Of a DNA stretch of 6,681 nt, positions 1 to 5,567 are shown piece after piece. The DNA comes from an uncultured Pseudomonadota bacterium. Its GTDB lineage: Bacteria; Lernaellota; Lernaellaia; Lernaellales; Lernaellaceae. The position numbers and the translations under genes were made by a program. Below the pieces are notes generated by a model. The model worked only from the letters and a program-made list of their open reading frames with translations, made no database searches and was not told the origin of the DNA. Numbering within the stretch: the first letter of the stretch is position 1; every line of letters starts with the position of its first letter. The DNA lies in NCBI GenBank assembly GCA_937967875.1, contig CALBTQ010000205.1, positions 1-6,681 on the forward strand, written 5' to 3'.

Positions 1-44
1 ATCGTATTCGGTGACTGGAGTTCAGACGTGTGCTCTTCCGATCT
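1..44. other. Illumina P7-side sequencing adapter with index (left end, artefact)
   Basis: This is not genomic sequence. After the two bases AT (the end of the P7 arm) comes an 8-base index CGTATTCG. It is followed by the read 2 adapter, which begins GTGACTGGAGTTCAGACGTG and ends GCTCTTCCGATCT at base 44. The same 44 bases occur in reverse complement at the right end. Both ends carrying the same arm and index fits a molecule amplified with one primer, as in synthetic-long-read or long-amplicon preparations; that last point is inference. The biological insert starts at 45. Confidence 0.97.
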
Positions 45-185
45 GATGTAATTCCTAATGACAAAATTTCAAGAATCTTTGTATCCATACAGATTTTCAT
101 GGAACTTTTTATTCTGGGAGTATTAATAGATCGATTTGCAAGGCGGATAAATAAAGAGAAAAACTTAACCGTTGAAAAGCAATAA
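45..185 (+). CDS. Partial CDS: C-terminus of a putative potassium-channel pore-domain protein
   Basis: An open frame enters from the left at base 45 and ends at TAA 183-185, leaving 46 residues of a gene whose start is missing. It begins DVIPNDKISRIF and continues into a hydrophobic helix (residues about 11-28, VSIQIFMELFILGVLI). A short basic tail (DRFARRINKEK) follows. This order, the end of a G-[YF]-G-D-x-x-P selectivity-filter loop, then an R-containing turn, then the inner pore helix, is that of two-helix ion channels (Ion_trans_2 type). The filter itself lies outside the window, so the call rests on a short stretch. Base composition is odd: 42 of 141 bases are G or C (30%), with AGA, TTA and three ATA codons, unlike the GC-rich genes to the right. 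The piece may be foreign DNA in the same genome or the result of a chimeric molecule. A membrane protein of another family is possible. Confidence 0.6.
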   Translation, partial: DVIPNDKISRIFVSIQIFMELFILGVLIDRFARRINKEKNLTVEKQ

Positions 186-196
186 TCCCGCCTTGC

Positions 197-228
197 TTGT
201 CAACGGAACATTTGTCGATTTTTGACAA
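197..228. promoter_or_regulatory. TTGTC-motif inverted repeat upstream of the gspF promoter (possible operator)
   Basis: TTGTCAA at 197-203 and its exact reverse complement TTGACAA at 222-228 form 7-base arms separated by 18 bases. A further TTGTC lies at 212-216, so the pentamer occurs three times within 32 bases (twice direct, once inverted), ending 8 bases before the proposed -35 box. This could be a regulator binding site for the gsp operon. The region is AT-rich, so chance is a real alternative. TTGACA at 222-227 also looks like a perfect -35 box, but no -10 box lies at a suitable distance (GCGCGC at 245-250). Confidence 0.25.
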
Positions 229-236
229 TACTCCCC

Positions 237-265
237 TTGGTTTGCGCGCGCTTCTCACCTATAAT
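237..265 (+). promoter_or_regulatory. Probable sigma-70-type promoter of the gspF-K operon
   Basis: A perfect -10 hexamer TATAAT lies at 260-265, with TTGGTT at 237-242 as a partial -35 box (TTG conserved) and a 17-base spacer. Transcription would start near 272, giving a leader of about 114 bases before the gspF start at 386. The leader contains a GC-rich hairpin with arms GCGCC 310-314 and GGCGC 322-326, and a short palindrome ACAATTGT at 333-340. No other promoter of similar quality is seen before gspK, so the six genes are probably one transcript. Confidence 0.55.
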
Positions 266-385
266 CCCACCGCCGGACCCGGATGCGGGCACAGGGTTGG
301 TTTATCCGTGCGCCGCCGGCGGGCGCGATTGAACAATTGTCTCGTCCGCGGGGTCTGAACGCTTGAAGAGAACGAAAGGGAAGCT

Positions 386-1621
386 GTGGCCGTTTACAGT
401 TACAAAGCGATGAACGCCAACGGCAAGACGATCAGCGGCATCGTCGACGCCGATTCGGCCAAGGCCGCGCGGGCCAAGCTGCGCCGCGACGGGATGTTCC
501 CCACGGAAATCGCGGAGGTTTCCGAGGAAAAGGGGCTGCGCGGCAAGGGCCTGTCGATGGAAATCGACATCAAGTCGCTGCGCGGCAAGGTCGGCATCCA
601 GGACCTGGCGATGACCGTGCGGCAGTTGGCGACGATGGCGGGGGCGGGCATTCCGCTGGTCGAGTCGATCGGCGCATTGTCCAACCAGGTCGAAGACGTG
701 GTGCTGAAAAAGACGCTCTCGCAGGTGCGCGACAAGGTCAACGAAGGTTCGAGCCTGGCCAACGCGCTCAAGGATTTTCCGAAAATCTTCACCCCGCTGT
801 TCGTCAACATGGTCAGCGCGGGCGAGAATTCCGGCACGCTGGACATCGTTCTGTCGCGGCTGGCCGACTTCACCGAATCGCAGATGCAACTGCGGCAGAA
901 AATCCGCTCGGCGATGATCTACCCGATCATGATGGCGATCATCGGCTCGGGCATCGTCAGCTACCTGGTCGCCTTCGTCATTCCGAAGATCACGAAAATC
1001 TTCGAAGGCATGGACAAGGCGCTGCCGGCCGTGACCGTCGCGCTGCTCTCGGTGAGTCTGTTCATCAAAAGTTATTGGTATCTGATCATCCTGATGATCG
1101 CCGGCATGGTGTACGGCCTGCGCCGCTGGCGCGCCACCGAACGCGGCCGCGAATTATCGGACCGCTTCCTACTCAAGCTGCCGATTTACGGCAAGCTGCT
1201 GCTGAAAATCGCCGTGGCGCGTTTCGTGCGCACGCTGGGCACGCTGCTCAAGTCGGGCGTACCGATCATGTCGGCGCTGGAGATCGTCAAGAACGTCGTC
1301 AACAACAAGGTGCTGGAAAAGGCCATCGAGAACGCGCGCGAAAACGTCAAAGAGGGCGAGGCGATCGCCAAGCCGCTCGAGCGCAGCGGCATCTTCCCGC
1401 CGGTGGTCATCCACATGATTCACGTGGGCGAATCGACCGGCGAACTGGAGAACATGCTCTTTCGCGTGGCCGACGCCTACGAGGTCGAGGTGGAAACGAC
1501 CATCAACGGCCTGACGGCGATCTTCGAACCGATCATGCTGCTGGCCATGGCCGGCCTGGTCGGCTTCGCCGTCATCGCCATTTTACTTCCGATTATGGAT
1601 ATGACTTCCGGTTTACAATAA
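386..1621 (+). CDS. gspF: Type II secretion system inner-membrane platform protein GspF
   Basis: GspF is the polytopic inner-membrane protein at the base of the T2SS. It contacts the GspE ATPase and the GspL/M proteins and is thought to help insert pseudopilin subunits into the growing pseudopilus. The 411-residue length is normal for the family. Two repeated T2SF domains are visible. In the first (about 72-195), RQLATMAGAGIPL is at 79-91 and the AGENSGTL motif at 145-152. In the second (about 275-397), ARFVRTLGTLLKSGVP is at 278-293 and HVGESTGEL at 346-354. The closing EP-(x)n-VGF-(x)n-LP signature is at 381-402. Hydrophobic segments are near 178-199, 218-245 and 376-403. The N-terminus (VYSYKAMNANGK) is also typical. 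The start is GTG, preceded by AAAGGGA at 375-381; an in-frame TGA at 356-358 rules out a longer protein. It is the first gene of the operon. gspE, which normally lies directly upstream, is absent here. A type IV pilus PilC is the alternative, made unlikely by the following gspG-K. Confidence 0.97.
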   Translation: MAVYSYKAMNANGKTISGIVDADSAKAARAKLRRDGMFPTEIAEVSEEKGLRGKGLSMEIDIKSLRGKVGIQDLAMTVRQLATMAGAGIPLVESIGALSNQVEDVVLKKTLSQVRDKVNEGSSLANALKDFPKIFTPLFVNMVSAGENSGTLDIVLSRLADFTESQMQLRQKIRSAMIYPIMMAIIGSGIVSYLVAFVIPKITKIFEGMDKALPAVTVALLSVSLFIKSYWYLIILMIAGMVYGLRRWRATERGRELSDRFLLKLPIYGKLLLKIAVARFVRTLGTLLKSGVPIMSALEIVKNVVNNKVLEKAIENARENVKEGEAIAKPLERSGIFPPVVIHMIHVGESTGELENMLFRVADAYEVEVETTINGLTAIFEPIMLLAMAGLVGFAVIAILLPIMDMTSGLQ

Positions 1622-1633
1622 AGGAGAGGATCG

Positions 1634-2110
1634 ATGCGTAACGAACAATTCAAAGCCCGCCGGGATATGATCCGCGCCGCCGCGCGCGACAATCGCGGCT
1701 TTACCCTGCTGGAAATCATGGTCGTCGTGATCATCATCGGCACCATCGCCGGACTGGTCGGCGTCAAGGTGCTCGACCGCCTCGAAGAAGCCAAGATGCG
1801 CACCACCTGCATCCAGATTTCCACCCTGCGCGACGCGCTGGATCTGTTCAAGCTCGACAACGGCTTCTATCCGACCACCGAGCAGGGCCTGGAAGCGCTG
1901 GTCGCGCCGCCCGAAGTGGGCCGCAACGTGACTTCGTTCAAGCCCGGCGGCTACCTGCGCGACGACATGGTTCCGGCCGATCCGTGGGGCACGCCATACT
2001 ATTACATGTCCGACGACGGGTACTTCTATCAGATCGGTTCGGTGGGGCCGGACGGCAAAATCGGCACCGCCGACGACCTGTCGGCCGAAATCTGCGCGGG
2101 AGCCCGTTAA
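1634..2110 (+). CDS. gspG: Type II secretion system major pseudopilin GspG
   Basis: GspG is the main subunit of the periplasmic pseudopilus that pushes folded substrates through the outer-membrane secretin. The 158-residue precursor has a 22-residue basic leader and a prepilin peptidase (GspO) site RG|FTLLE, cut between G22 and F23. Glu at mature position 5 (E27) is present, and a hydrophobic helix runs to about residue 45. Family hallmarks follow: LDNGFYPTTEQGLEALV at 75-91, DPWGTPYYY at 116-124, and a C-terminal loop SVGPDGKIGTADDL at 136-149 that corresponds to the calcium-binding loop of GspG proteins. It starts 12 bases after gspF behind a strong AAGGAGAGG at 1621-1629, consistent with high translation of the major subunit. 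It has no low-complexity tail, unlike the minor pseudopilins downstream. Two cysteines (C59, C154; mature C37, C132) are an unusual feature. Confidence 0.97.
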   Translation: MRNEQFKARRDMIRAAARDNRGFTLLEIMVVVIIIGTIAGLVGVKVLDRLEEAKMRTTCIQISTLRDALDLFKLDNGFYPTTEQGLEALVAPPEVGRNVTSFKPGGYLRDDMVPADPWGTPYYYMSDDGYFYQIGSVGPDGKIGTADDLSAEICAGAR

Positions 2111-2128
2111 GGGAGGATCTGGTGCTCG

Positions 2129-2704
2129 ATGCGTCAACGCGGCTTTACATTGCTGGAGATCATGGTCGTCATCCTGATCATCGGATCGGTGATGGCCGTC
2201 GCCATTCCGCGCGTCAATGACGCCTTCGAGGTGAACCTGAAAAGCTCGATGCGCCGCCTGCAGGGGGCGATCACCTTCGCCTTCAACGAATCGGTGATCA
2301 AGCAGACGCCGATTCGCCTCAACTTCGACATTCCCACCGGCCAATACTGGATCACCTACCTGATGGTCCAGGGCAACACCGGCGAGTTTCAACAGGTGGA
2401 CAGCGAATTCACCCAGCGCCAGCGCCTGCCCGAAGGCGTGTTTTTCACCGACGTGGTTACGCCGCACGACATGGACAAGCGCACCGAGGGCGAGGACATC
2501 TACATCGGCTTTTACCCGACCGGCTTCGTCGAGCGCGCCGTCATCCACCTGGCCAGCCGCGACGGCCGCGAGTACACGCTGCTGATCAAGCCGCTGACCG
2601 GCAAGGTCACCATCTACGACAACTACGTCGATTTCGTCGACCTGAGCCCGCAGATGGGCGGATCCAGCAGCCCCTTCTCGTCCAGCGGCGACATGGGATT
2701 GTGA
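2129..2704 (+). CDS. gspH: Type II secretion system minor pseudopilin GspH
   Basis: GspH is a minor pseudopilin thought to link the GspI-J-K tip complex to the GspG shaft. The 191-residue protein has a very short leader (MRQRG). The peptidase site RG|FTLLE lies between G5 and F6, Glu+5 is E10, and the hydrophobic helix runs to about residue 27. The periplasmic part is beta-rich and ends with PLTGKVTIYD at 155-164, the TG-x-V feature common in GspH/FimT-type proteins. A short Ser/Gly-rich tail (GGSSSPFSSSGD, 177-188) follows. The only in-frame start is ATG 2129. The Shine-Dalgarno GGGAGG (2111-2116) is 12 bases away, longer than usual, and a GTG at 2122 in another frame sits at the better distance. 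Assignment as GspH rests on gene order plus sequence; a divergent FimT-like pseudopilin is the same broad family. Confidence 0.9.
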   Translation: MRQRGFTLLEIMVVILIIGSVMAVAIPRVNDAFEVNLKSSMRRLQGAITFAFNESVIKQTPIRLNFDIPTGQYWITYLMVQGNTGEFQQVDSEFTQRQRLPEGVFFTDVVTPHDMDKRTEGEDIYIGFYPTGFVERAVIHLASRDGREYTLLIKPLTGKVTIYDNYVDFVDLSPQMGGSSSPFSSSGDMGL

Positions 2705-2706
2705 TC

Positions 2707-3195
2707 ATGAATCGCCTGCGCCGCCGAGGGTTTACGCTGTTGGAAGTGATGGTCGCCATGGCCATCCTCGCCACGGTGATGATCGTGCTGTTGGAAAACC
2801 ACGGCGCGTCGGTGCGCATGACCGAAAAAAGCCGCCAGGTGTCCATCGCCATCAACCTCGCCAAGGACCTGATGACCGACCTGGAAACCGAAGGCTGGCC
2901 GGAGATCGGCGAGTACAGCGGCGACTTCAACGAGCTCTACCCCGGCCTGTATCCCGCCTACCGCTGGGAGCGCGAGGTAATCGAAAACAACTTCTGGTCC
3001 TACGTGCGCGAGTGCTACATCCGCGTGTTCTGGCTCGACGGCACCTTCGAGCAGAAGGTCGAACTGACGCAGTACATCGCCGCCACCGACAACGAGCAGC
3101 AGGAGATTGCCGAGGACGAATCCTCGGCCGCCGAGGAAAGCTCCGACGACGACGCCGGCGGCTCGACGACCGGCAGCACTTCGGAGGCGCAATGA
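2707..3195 (+). CDS. gspI: Type II secretion system minor pseudopilin GspI
   Basis: GspI is the core minor pseudopilin that nucleates the GspI-J-K tip. From ATG 2707 the protein has 162 residues: leader MNRLRRRG, cleavage G8|F9, the motif FTLLEVMVAMAIL with Glu+5 at E13, and a helix to about residue 30. SIAINLAKDLMTDLE (46-60) matches the conserved A-x-x-L-A segment of GspI. The globular part ends near residue 128. A 34-residue acidic, Ser/Thr-rich tail follows (129-162, with ESSAAEESSDDDAGG and STTGSTS), making the protein longer than the roughly 120-130 residues usual for the family. GTG 2701 is an alternative start that would overlap the gspH stop by 4 bases. I prefer ATG 2707 because GGGA at 2695-2698 is 8 bases from it but only 2 from the GTG. 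The end overlaps gspJ by 4 bases, suggesting translational coupling. Confidence 0.9.
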   Translation: MNRLRRRGFTLLEVMVAMAILATVMIVLLENHGASVRMTEKSRQVSIAINLAKDLMTDLETEGWPEIGEYSGDFNELYPGLYPAYRWEREVIENNFWSYVRECYIRVFWLDGTFEQKVELTQYIAATDNEQQEIAEDESSAAEESSDDDAGGSTTGSTSEAQ

Positions 3196-4034
3196 CCAAC
3201 GCGCGCCGCGCCGGCTTTACGCTGCTGGAAGTGATGATCGCCATCGGCATCATCGGCATGATCGTCAGCCTGATCTACGGATCGTTCGCCCGCACCGCCG
3301 AATCCAAGGAGTTGATCGAGAAGGGCAACGACATCTATCACGAAATGCGTTGGGCGCTGGATAAAATGGAGGCCGACCTATCCACGGCCTACCTGACGAC
3401 CAACGAAAATTCGTACACGATTTTTTACGGCGTGAACCGCGACAGCGCCGGCCGGCCGGTCGACGAACTGCACTTCACCTCGTTCAACCACCTCAAGTTC
3501 AACCCCGAGGCCCGCGAAAGCGACCAGTGCGAAATCAGCTACTTCGTCATGGAAAATCCGGAAAACGGCGTGCTGACGCTCTACCGCCGCGAGGACGCCA
3601 CGCCCGACGAGGACAACACCGACGGCGGCGAATTTTACGACCTGGCCGAGGGCATCATCATGTTCAATCTGCGCTACTTCGACGGCGTGGATTGGCTCGA
3701 CGAATGGGACAGCCGCGATTATTCGTCCGACGAGGTCGTGGACACCGAGGTCGAGCAGAACGAAGAGATGGTCAACGCCATGCCCATGGCCGTTGAGGTC
3801 ACCATCATCATGAAAGGCCCGCGCGAGACGGCGCCGGGCGTCCAGCCCGAAGAGGACCTGGCCAACCAGATCGCCTTCCATACGAAAATCCGCGTCGTGC
3901 TTTCCTCGATCGACCTGACCGTGATCGAAGGTCTCGAAGGCGAAGAGGACGACGATGACGATGCAGGCACGACCGGCGGCTCGAGTTCGTCGTCGTCCAG
4001 CAGCAGCAAGACCAAGGGAGGGGCGGAACAATGA
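3192..4034 (+). CDS. gspJ: Type II secretion system minor pseudopilin GspJ
   Basis: GspJ joins GspI and GspK in the pseudopilus tip. The start is ATG 3192, inside an ATGA overlap with the gspI stop, with GGAGG at 3183-3187. The frame is open upstream, but that part only shadows gspI. The 280-residue precursor has leader MTNARRAG, cleavage G8|F9, FTLLEVMIAIGIIG with Glu+5 at E13, and a helix to about residue 30. The region RWALDKMEADLSTAYL (53-68) and the later YRRED (131-135), FNLRYFDG (158-165) and VEVTIIM (201-207) blocks follow the GspJ pattern. The protein is longer than common GspJ proteins (about 200 residues). Part of the excess is an acidic loop (136-148, 167-192), and part is a tail from about 246: five Asp in a row, then nine Ser in a row (264-272), then KTKGGAEQ. 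The Ser run uses mixed TCG, AGT, TCC and AGC codons. GspJ is best supported by position and N-terminus. Confidence 0.9.
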   Translation: MTNARRAGFTLLEVMIAIGIIGMIVSLIYGSFARTAESKELIEKGNDIYHEMRWALDKMEADLSTAYLTTNENSYTIFYGVNRDSAGRPVDELHFTSFNHLKFNPEARESDQCEISYFVMENPENGVLTLYRREDATPDEDNTDGGEFYDLAEGIIMFNLRYFDGVDWLDEWDSRDYSSDEVVDTEVEQNEEMVNAMPMAVEVTIIMKGPRETAPGVQPEEDLANQIAFHTKIRVVLSSIDLTVIEGLEGEEDDDDDAGTTGGSSSSSSSSSKTKGGAEQ

Positions 4035-5212
4035 ACGCGTTCGTCCGCCGCTTCCGCCGCGCTCTGCGCGATCAGCAAGGCATCGCGCTGCTCATCGTGC
4101 TGATGGTCACCACGGTGATGACCGTGTTGATTCTCGATCTGCACCAGTCGGTGCGCATCAACTTCTACATCGCCTCCAACCTCTCGGACGGCGTGAAGGC
4201 CGCCTACCTGGTGCGCAGCGGTGTGCAGGTGGCCGCCGGCGCGCTGCTTTCGGACCGCCAGGACAACAGCGTCGATTCGCTGCACGAGGATTGGTACGAC
4301 TTCCTGGGCAAGCTGGGCATGCCCGGCATGCCGGTCGGCGACGGCACGGTGATCATGGAGATCAACGACGAGTCCGGCCGCTTCAACCTCAACGCGATGG
4401 TCGGCAAACGCGGCGCCGCGCGCAAGCAGATCGTCGATATCTTCCGCAAGCTGCTCGAGGGCGAGGAGCTCGATCCCGATCTGGCCAACGCCGTGGTGGA
4501 TTGGATCGACGCCGACGAGGAATCCTTTAACGAGGGCGGCACGGAGGACGCGGTCTACGGCTACGAGGCGATGGACGACAGCGCGACCTCGAAAAACGCG
4601 CCCTTCGATTCGCTGCAGGAAGTGCGCCTGGTGGCCGGCATCACCGACGAGGTCTGGCAGAAGCTCGAGCCGCTGGTGACCATCTACGGCGACGCGCAAT
4701 TGAATCTGAACACCGCCGAGAAAAAGGTGATGAAGGCCGTGCTGAAAGTGGCCGACGACAAAGCGGACACGAGCATCATCGACAAGATCATCGAGTGGCG
4801 CGAGGGAACGTCGAGCGACGAGGATGAAGGCGAGGACAAATCCGAAGACATGTTCTCGGGCCTGGCCGGCGGCGAGGGCAACGTCTTCAAAAAGAAAAAC
4901 ATGGTCAAGCTGCTGACCGGCGAGGTCGGCATGGAGCAGGCGACGGCCAAGCGCTTCGCCCGCTACTTCACCGACTCCAGCCGCTACTTTCGCGTGACGG
5001 CGACCGCGCTGGTCGGCAATGTGCAGAAAACCGCACTGGGCATCATTCAGCGCAGCAAAAACAAGGCGAAGATCGTCTATTACCGCGTCGCTCCGGGCCT
5101 GAGTTCGGAATTGCAGAAAAAGCAGAAAGAGGCGGCCGGCACAAGCGAAACCACGCCCAGCGTGCAGGAACTCATGCAGCAGATGGAAGGCGGCACGATC
5201 GGCCTGCAGTAA
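4031..5212 (+). CDS. gspK: Type II secretion system minor pseudopilin GspK (tip protein)
   Basis: GspK is the largest minor pseudopilin and caps the pseudopilus tip. The 393-residue precursor has leader ending RDQQG and cleavage at G17|I18. The mature position 5 is Ile (I22) rather than Glu, the known GspK exception that suits a terminal subunit. A hydrophobic helix follows to about residue 36. Family blocks in order are DESGRFNLNAM (113-123), VVDWIDADEE (155-164), SLQEVRLVAGITDEVWQKLEPLVTIYG (194-220), LNLNTAE (224-230) and RYFRVTATALVG (318-329). An acidic low-complexity insertion, TSSDEDEGEDKSED (260-273), interrupts the segment between the second helical domain and the C-terminal strand region. 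The start ATG 4031 overlaps the gspJ stop (ATGA) and is preceded by a strong AAGGGAGGGG (4014-4023). It is the last gene of the operon. gspL and gspM, the usual next genes, are missing. Confidence 0.95.
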   Translation: MNAFVRRFRRALRDQQGIALLIVLMVTTVMTVLILDLHQSVRINFYIASNLSDGVKAAYLVRSGVQVAAGALLSDRQDNSVDSLHEDWYDFLGKLGMPGMPVGDGTVIMEINDESGRFNLNAMVGKRGAARKQIVDIFRKLLEGEELDPDLANAVVDWIDADEESFNEGGTEDAVYGYEAMDDSATSKNAPFDSLQEVRLVAGITDEVWQKLEPLVTIYGDAQLNLNTAEKKVMKAVLKVADDKADTSIIDKIIEWREGTSSDEDEGEDKSEDMFSGLAGGEGNVFKKKNMVKLLTGEVGMEQATAKRFARYFTDSSRYFRVTATALVGNVQKTALGIIQRSKNKAKIVYYRVAPGLSSELQKKQKEAAGTSETTPSVQELMQQMEGGTIGLQ

Positions 5213-5263
5213 ACCTCAATTTGCGGCCGCGAACACCGGATGTCGCACTGCCGATCATCAAAG

Positions 5264-5392
5264 ATTCCTGCGCCCCTCCGGGGCTTGTCGTCTCTGGGTG
5301 AGCCGTGATTTCCAGGGCTTCGCCCTTCGCTACTGACCTTCCGCCCCTGCGGGGCTCTGGAGGAAGAATCCCTTCCGCTCCTGCGGGGCTTG
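5264..5392. repeat. Cluster of four REP-like GC-rich palindromes
   Basis: Four short hairpins with 5-base arms and 3-base loops occur at 5272-5284 (GCCCC/GGGGC), 5314-5326 (AGGGC/GCCCT), 5343-5355 (GCCCC/GGGGC) and 5377-5389 (GCTCC/GGGGC, one G-T pair). Copies 1, 3 and 4 share a consensus close to TTCCGCCCCTGCGGGGCT, and copy 2 has diverged. Stem starts are 42, 29 and 34 bases apart, so this is a cluster and not a regular tandem array. Short GC-rich palindromes of this style recur between genes in many GC-rich bacteria. The number of copies elsewhere in this genome cannot be seen here. Confidence 0.65.
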
Positions 5393-5484
5393 GCGGTTCG
5401 GGTAGATCAATTCGGAAACCGGGAAGGCAATCCCTCACATCGAGCTGCGGCCGACTCACCCGCCTGGCGAGGGTAAGATAAAAT

Positions 5485-5517
5485 CGGGGACTCGATTCCT
5501 TCGTGTTCCCGCATTTT
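5485..5517. terminator. Weak rho-independent terminator candidate, possibly bidirectional
   Basis: CGGGGA (5485-5490) pairs with TTCCCG (5506-5511), including one G-T pair, around a 15-base loop. On the plus strand it is followed by CATTTTT (512 to 517 of the 5000s), as expected for termination of the gspF-K transcript. Read on the minus strand, the stem is followed by ATTTTA, so it could also act from that side. The long loop and short stem make it a modest candidate. Confidence 0.4.
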
Positions 5518-5531
5518 TAATAAAAGGGCAG

Positions 5532-5567
5532 CCCGGTCTCCCTTCTCCTTGTGGGAGAAGGGCCGGG
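5532..5567. repeat. Large REP-like intergenic palindrome
   Basis: CCCTTCTCC (5540-5548) and GGAGAAGGG (5554-5562) form a perfect 9-base stem around loop TTGTG. Outer arms CCCGG (5532-5536) and CCGGG (5563-5567) extend it to 14 pairs with a 3-base bulge TCT on the left side. It is followed by GATGAGGGCT. The combination of a CTTCTCC/GGAGAAG stem with a trailing GGG-GATGAGGG resembles intergenic palindromes common in many proteobacterial genomes. That likeness is from memory and not from a search. Confidence 0.65.

Noticed and set aside
222..227. TTGACA as the -35 box of the gspF promoter
   Set aside because: The spacing to TATAAT at 260-265 is 32 bases, and the hexamer at the right distance is GCGCGC. 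TTGGTT at 237-242 has the correct 17-base spacer.
116..235. 9-base inverted repeat GGGAGTATT (116-124) / AATACTCCC (227-235)
   Set aside because: The arms are 102 bases apart, one lies inside coding sequence, and the match does not extend; chance is a sufficient explanation.
3012..3191. Upstream extension of gspJ into a 340-residue protein
   Set aside because: The added part overlaps gspI and reads as its shadow. ATG 3192 has a good Shine-Dalgarno and is followed directly by a prepilin leader and cleavage site.
3719..4699. Long minus-strand open frames opposite gspJ and gspK (and similar ones opposite gspF-G-H)
   Set aside because: Antisense to clearly identified genes. Their His/Asp/Val-rich repeats mirror the Asp/Glu/Ser codons of the plus strand.
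5264..5392. Possible CRISPR array
   Set aside because: The units are palindromes of unequal spacing (42, 29, 34 bases) with diverged sequence, no regular repeat-spacer structure, and no cas genes.
5172..5459. 95-residue minus-strand open frame across the end of gspK and the intergenic region
   Set aside because: It is mostly a translation of the repeated GC-rich hairpins and overlaps gspK.
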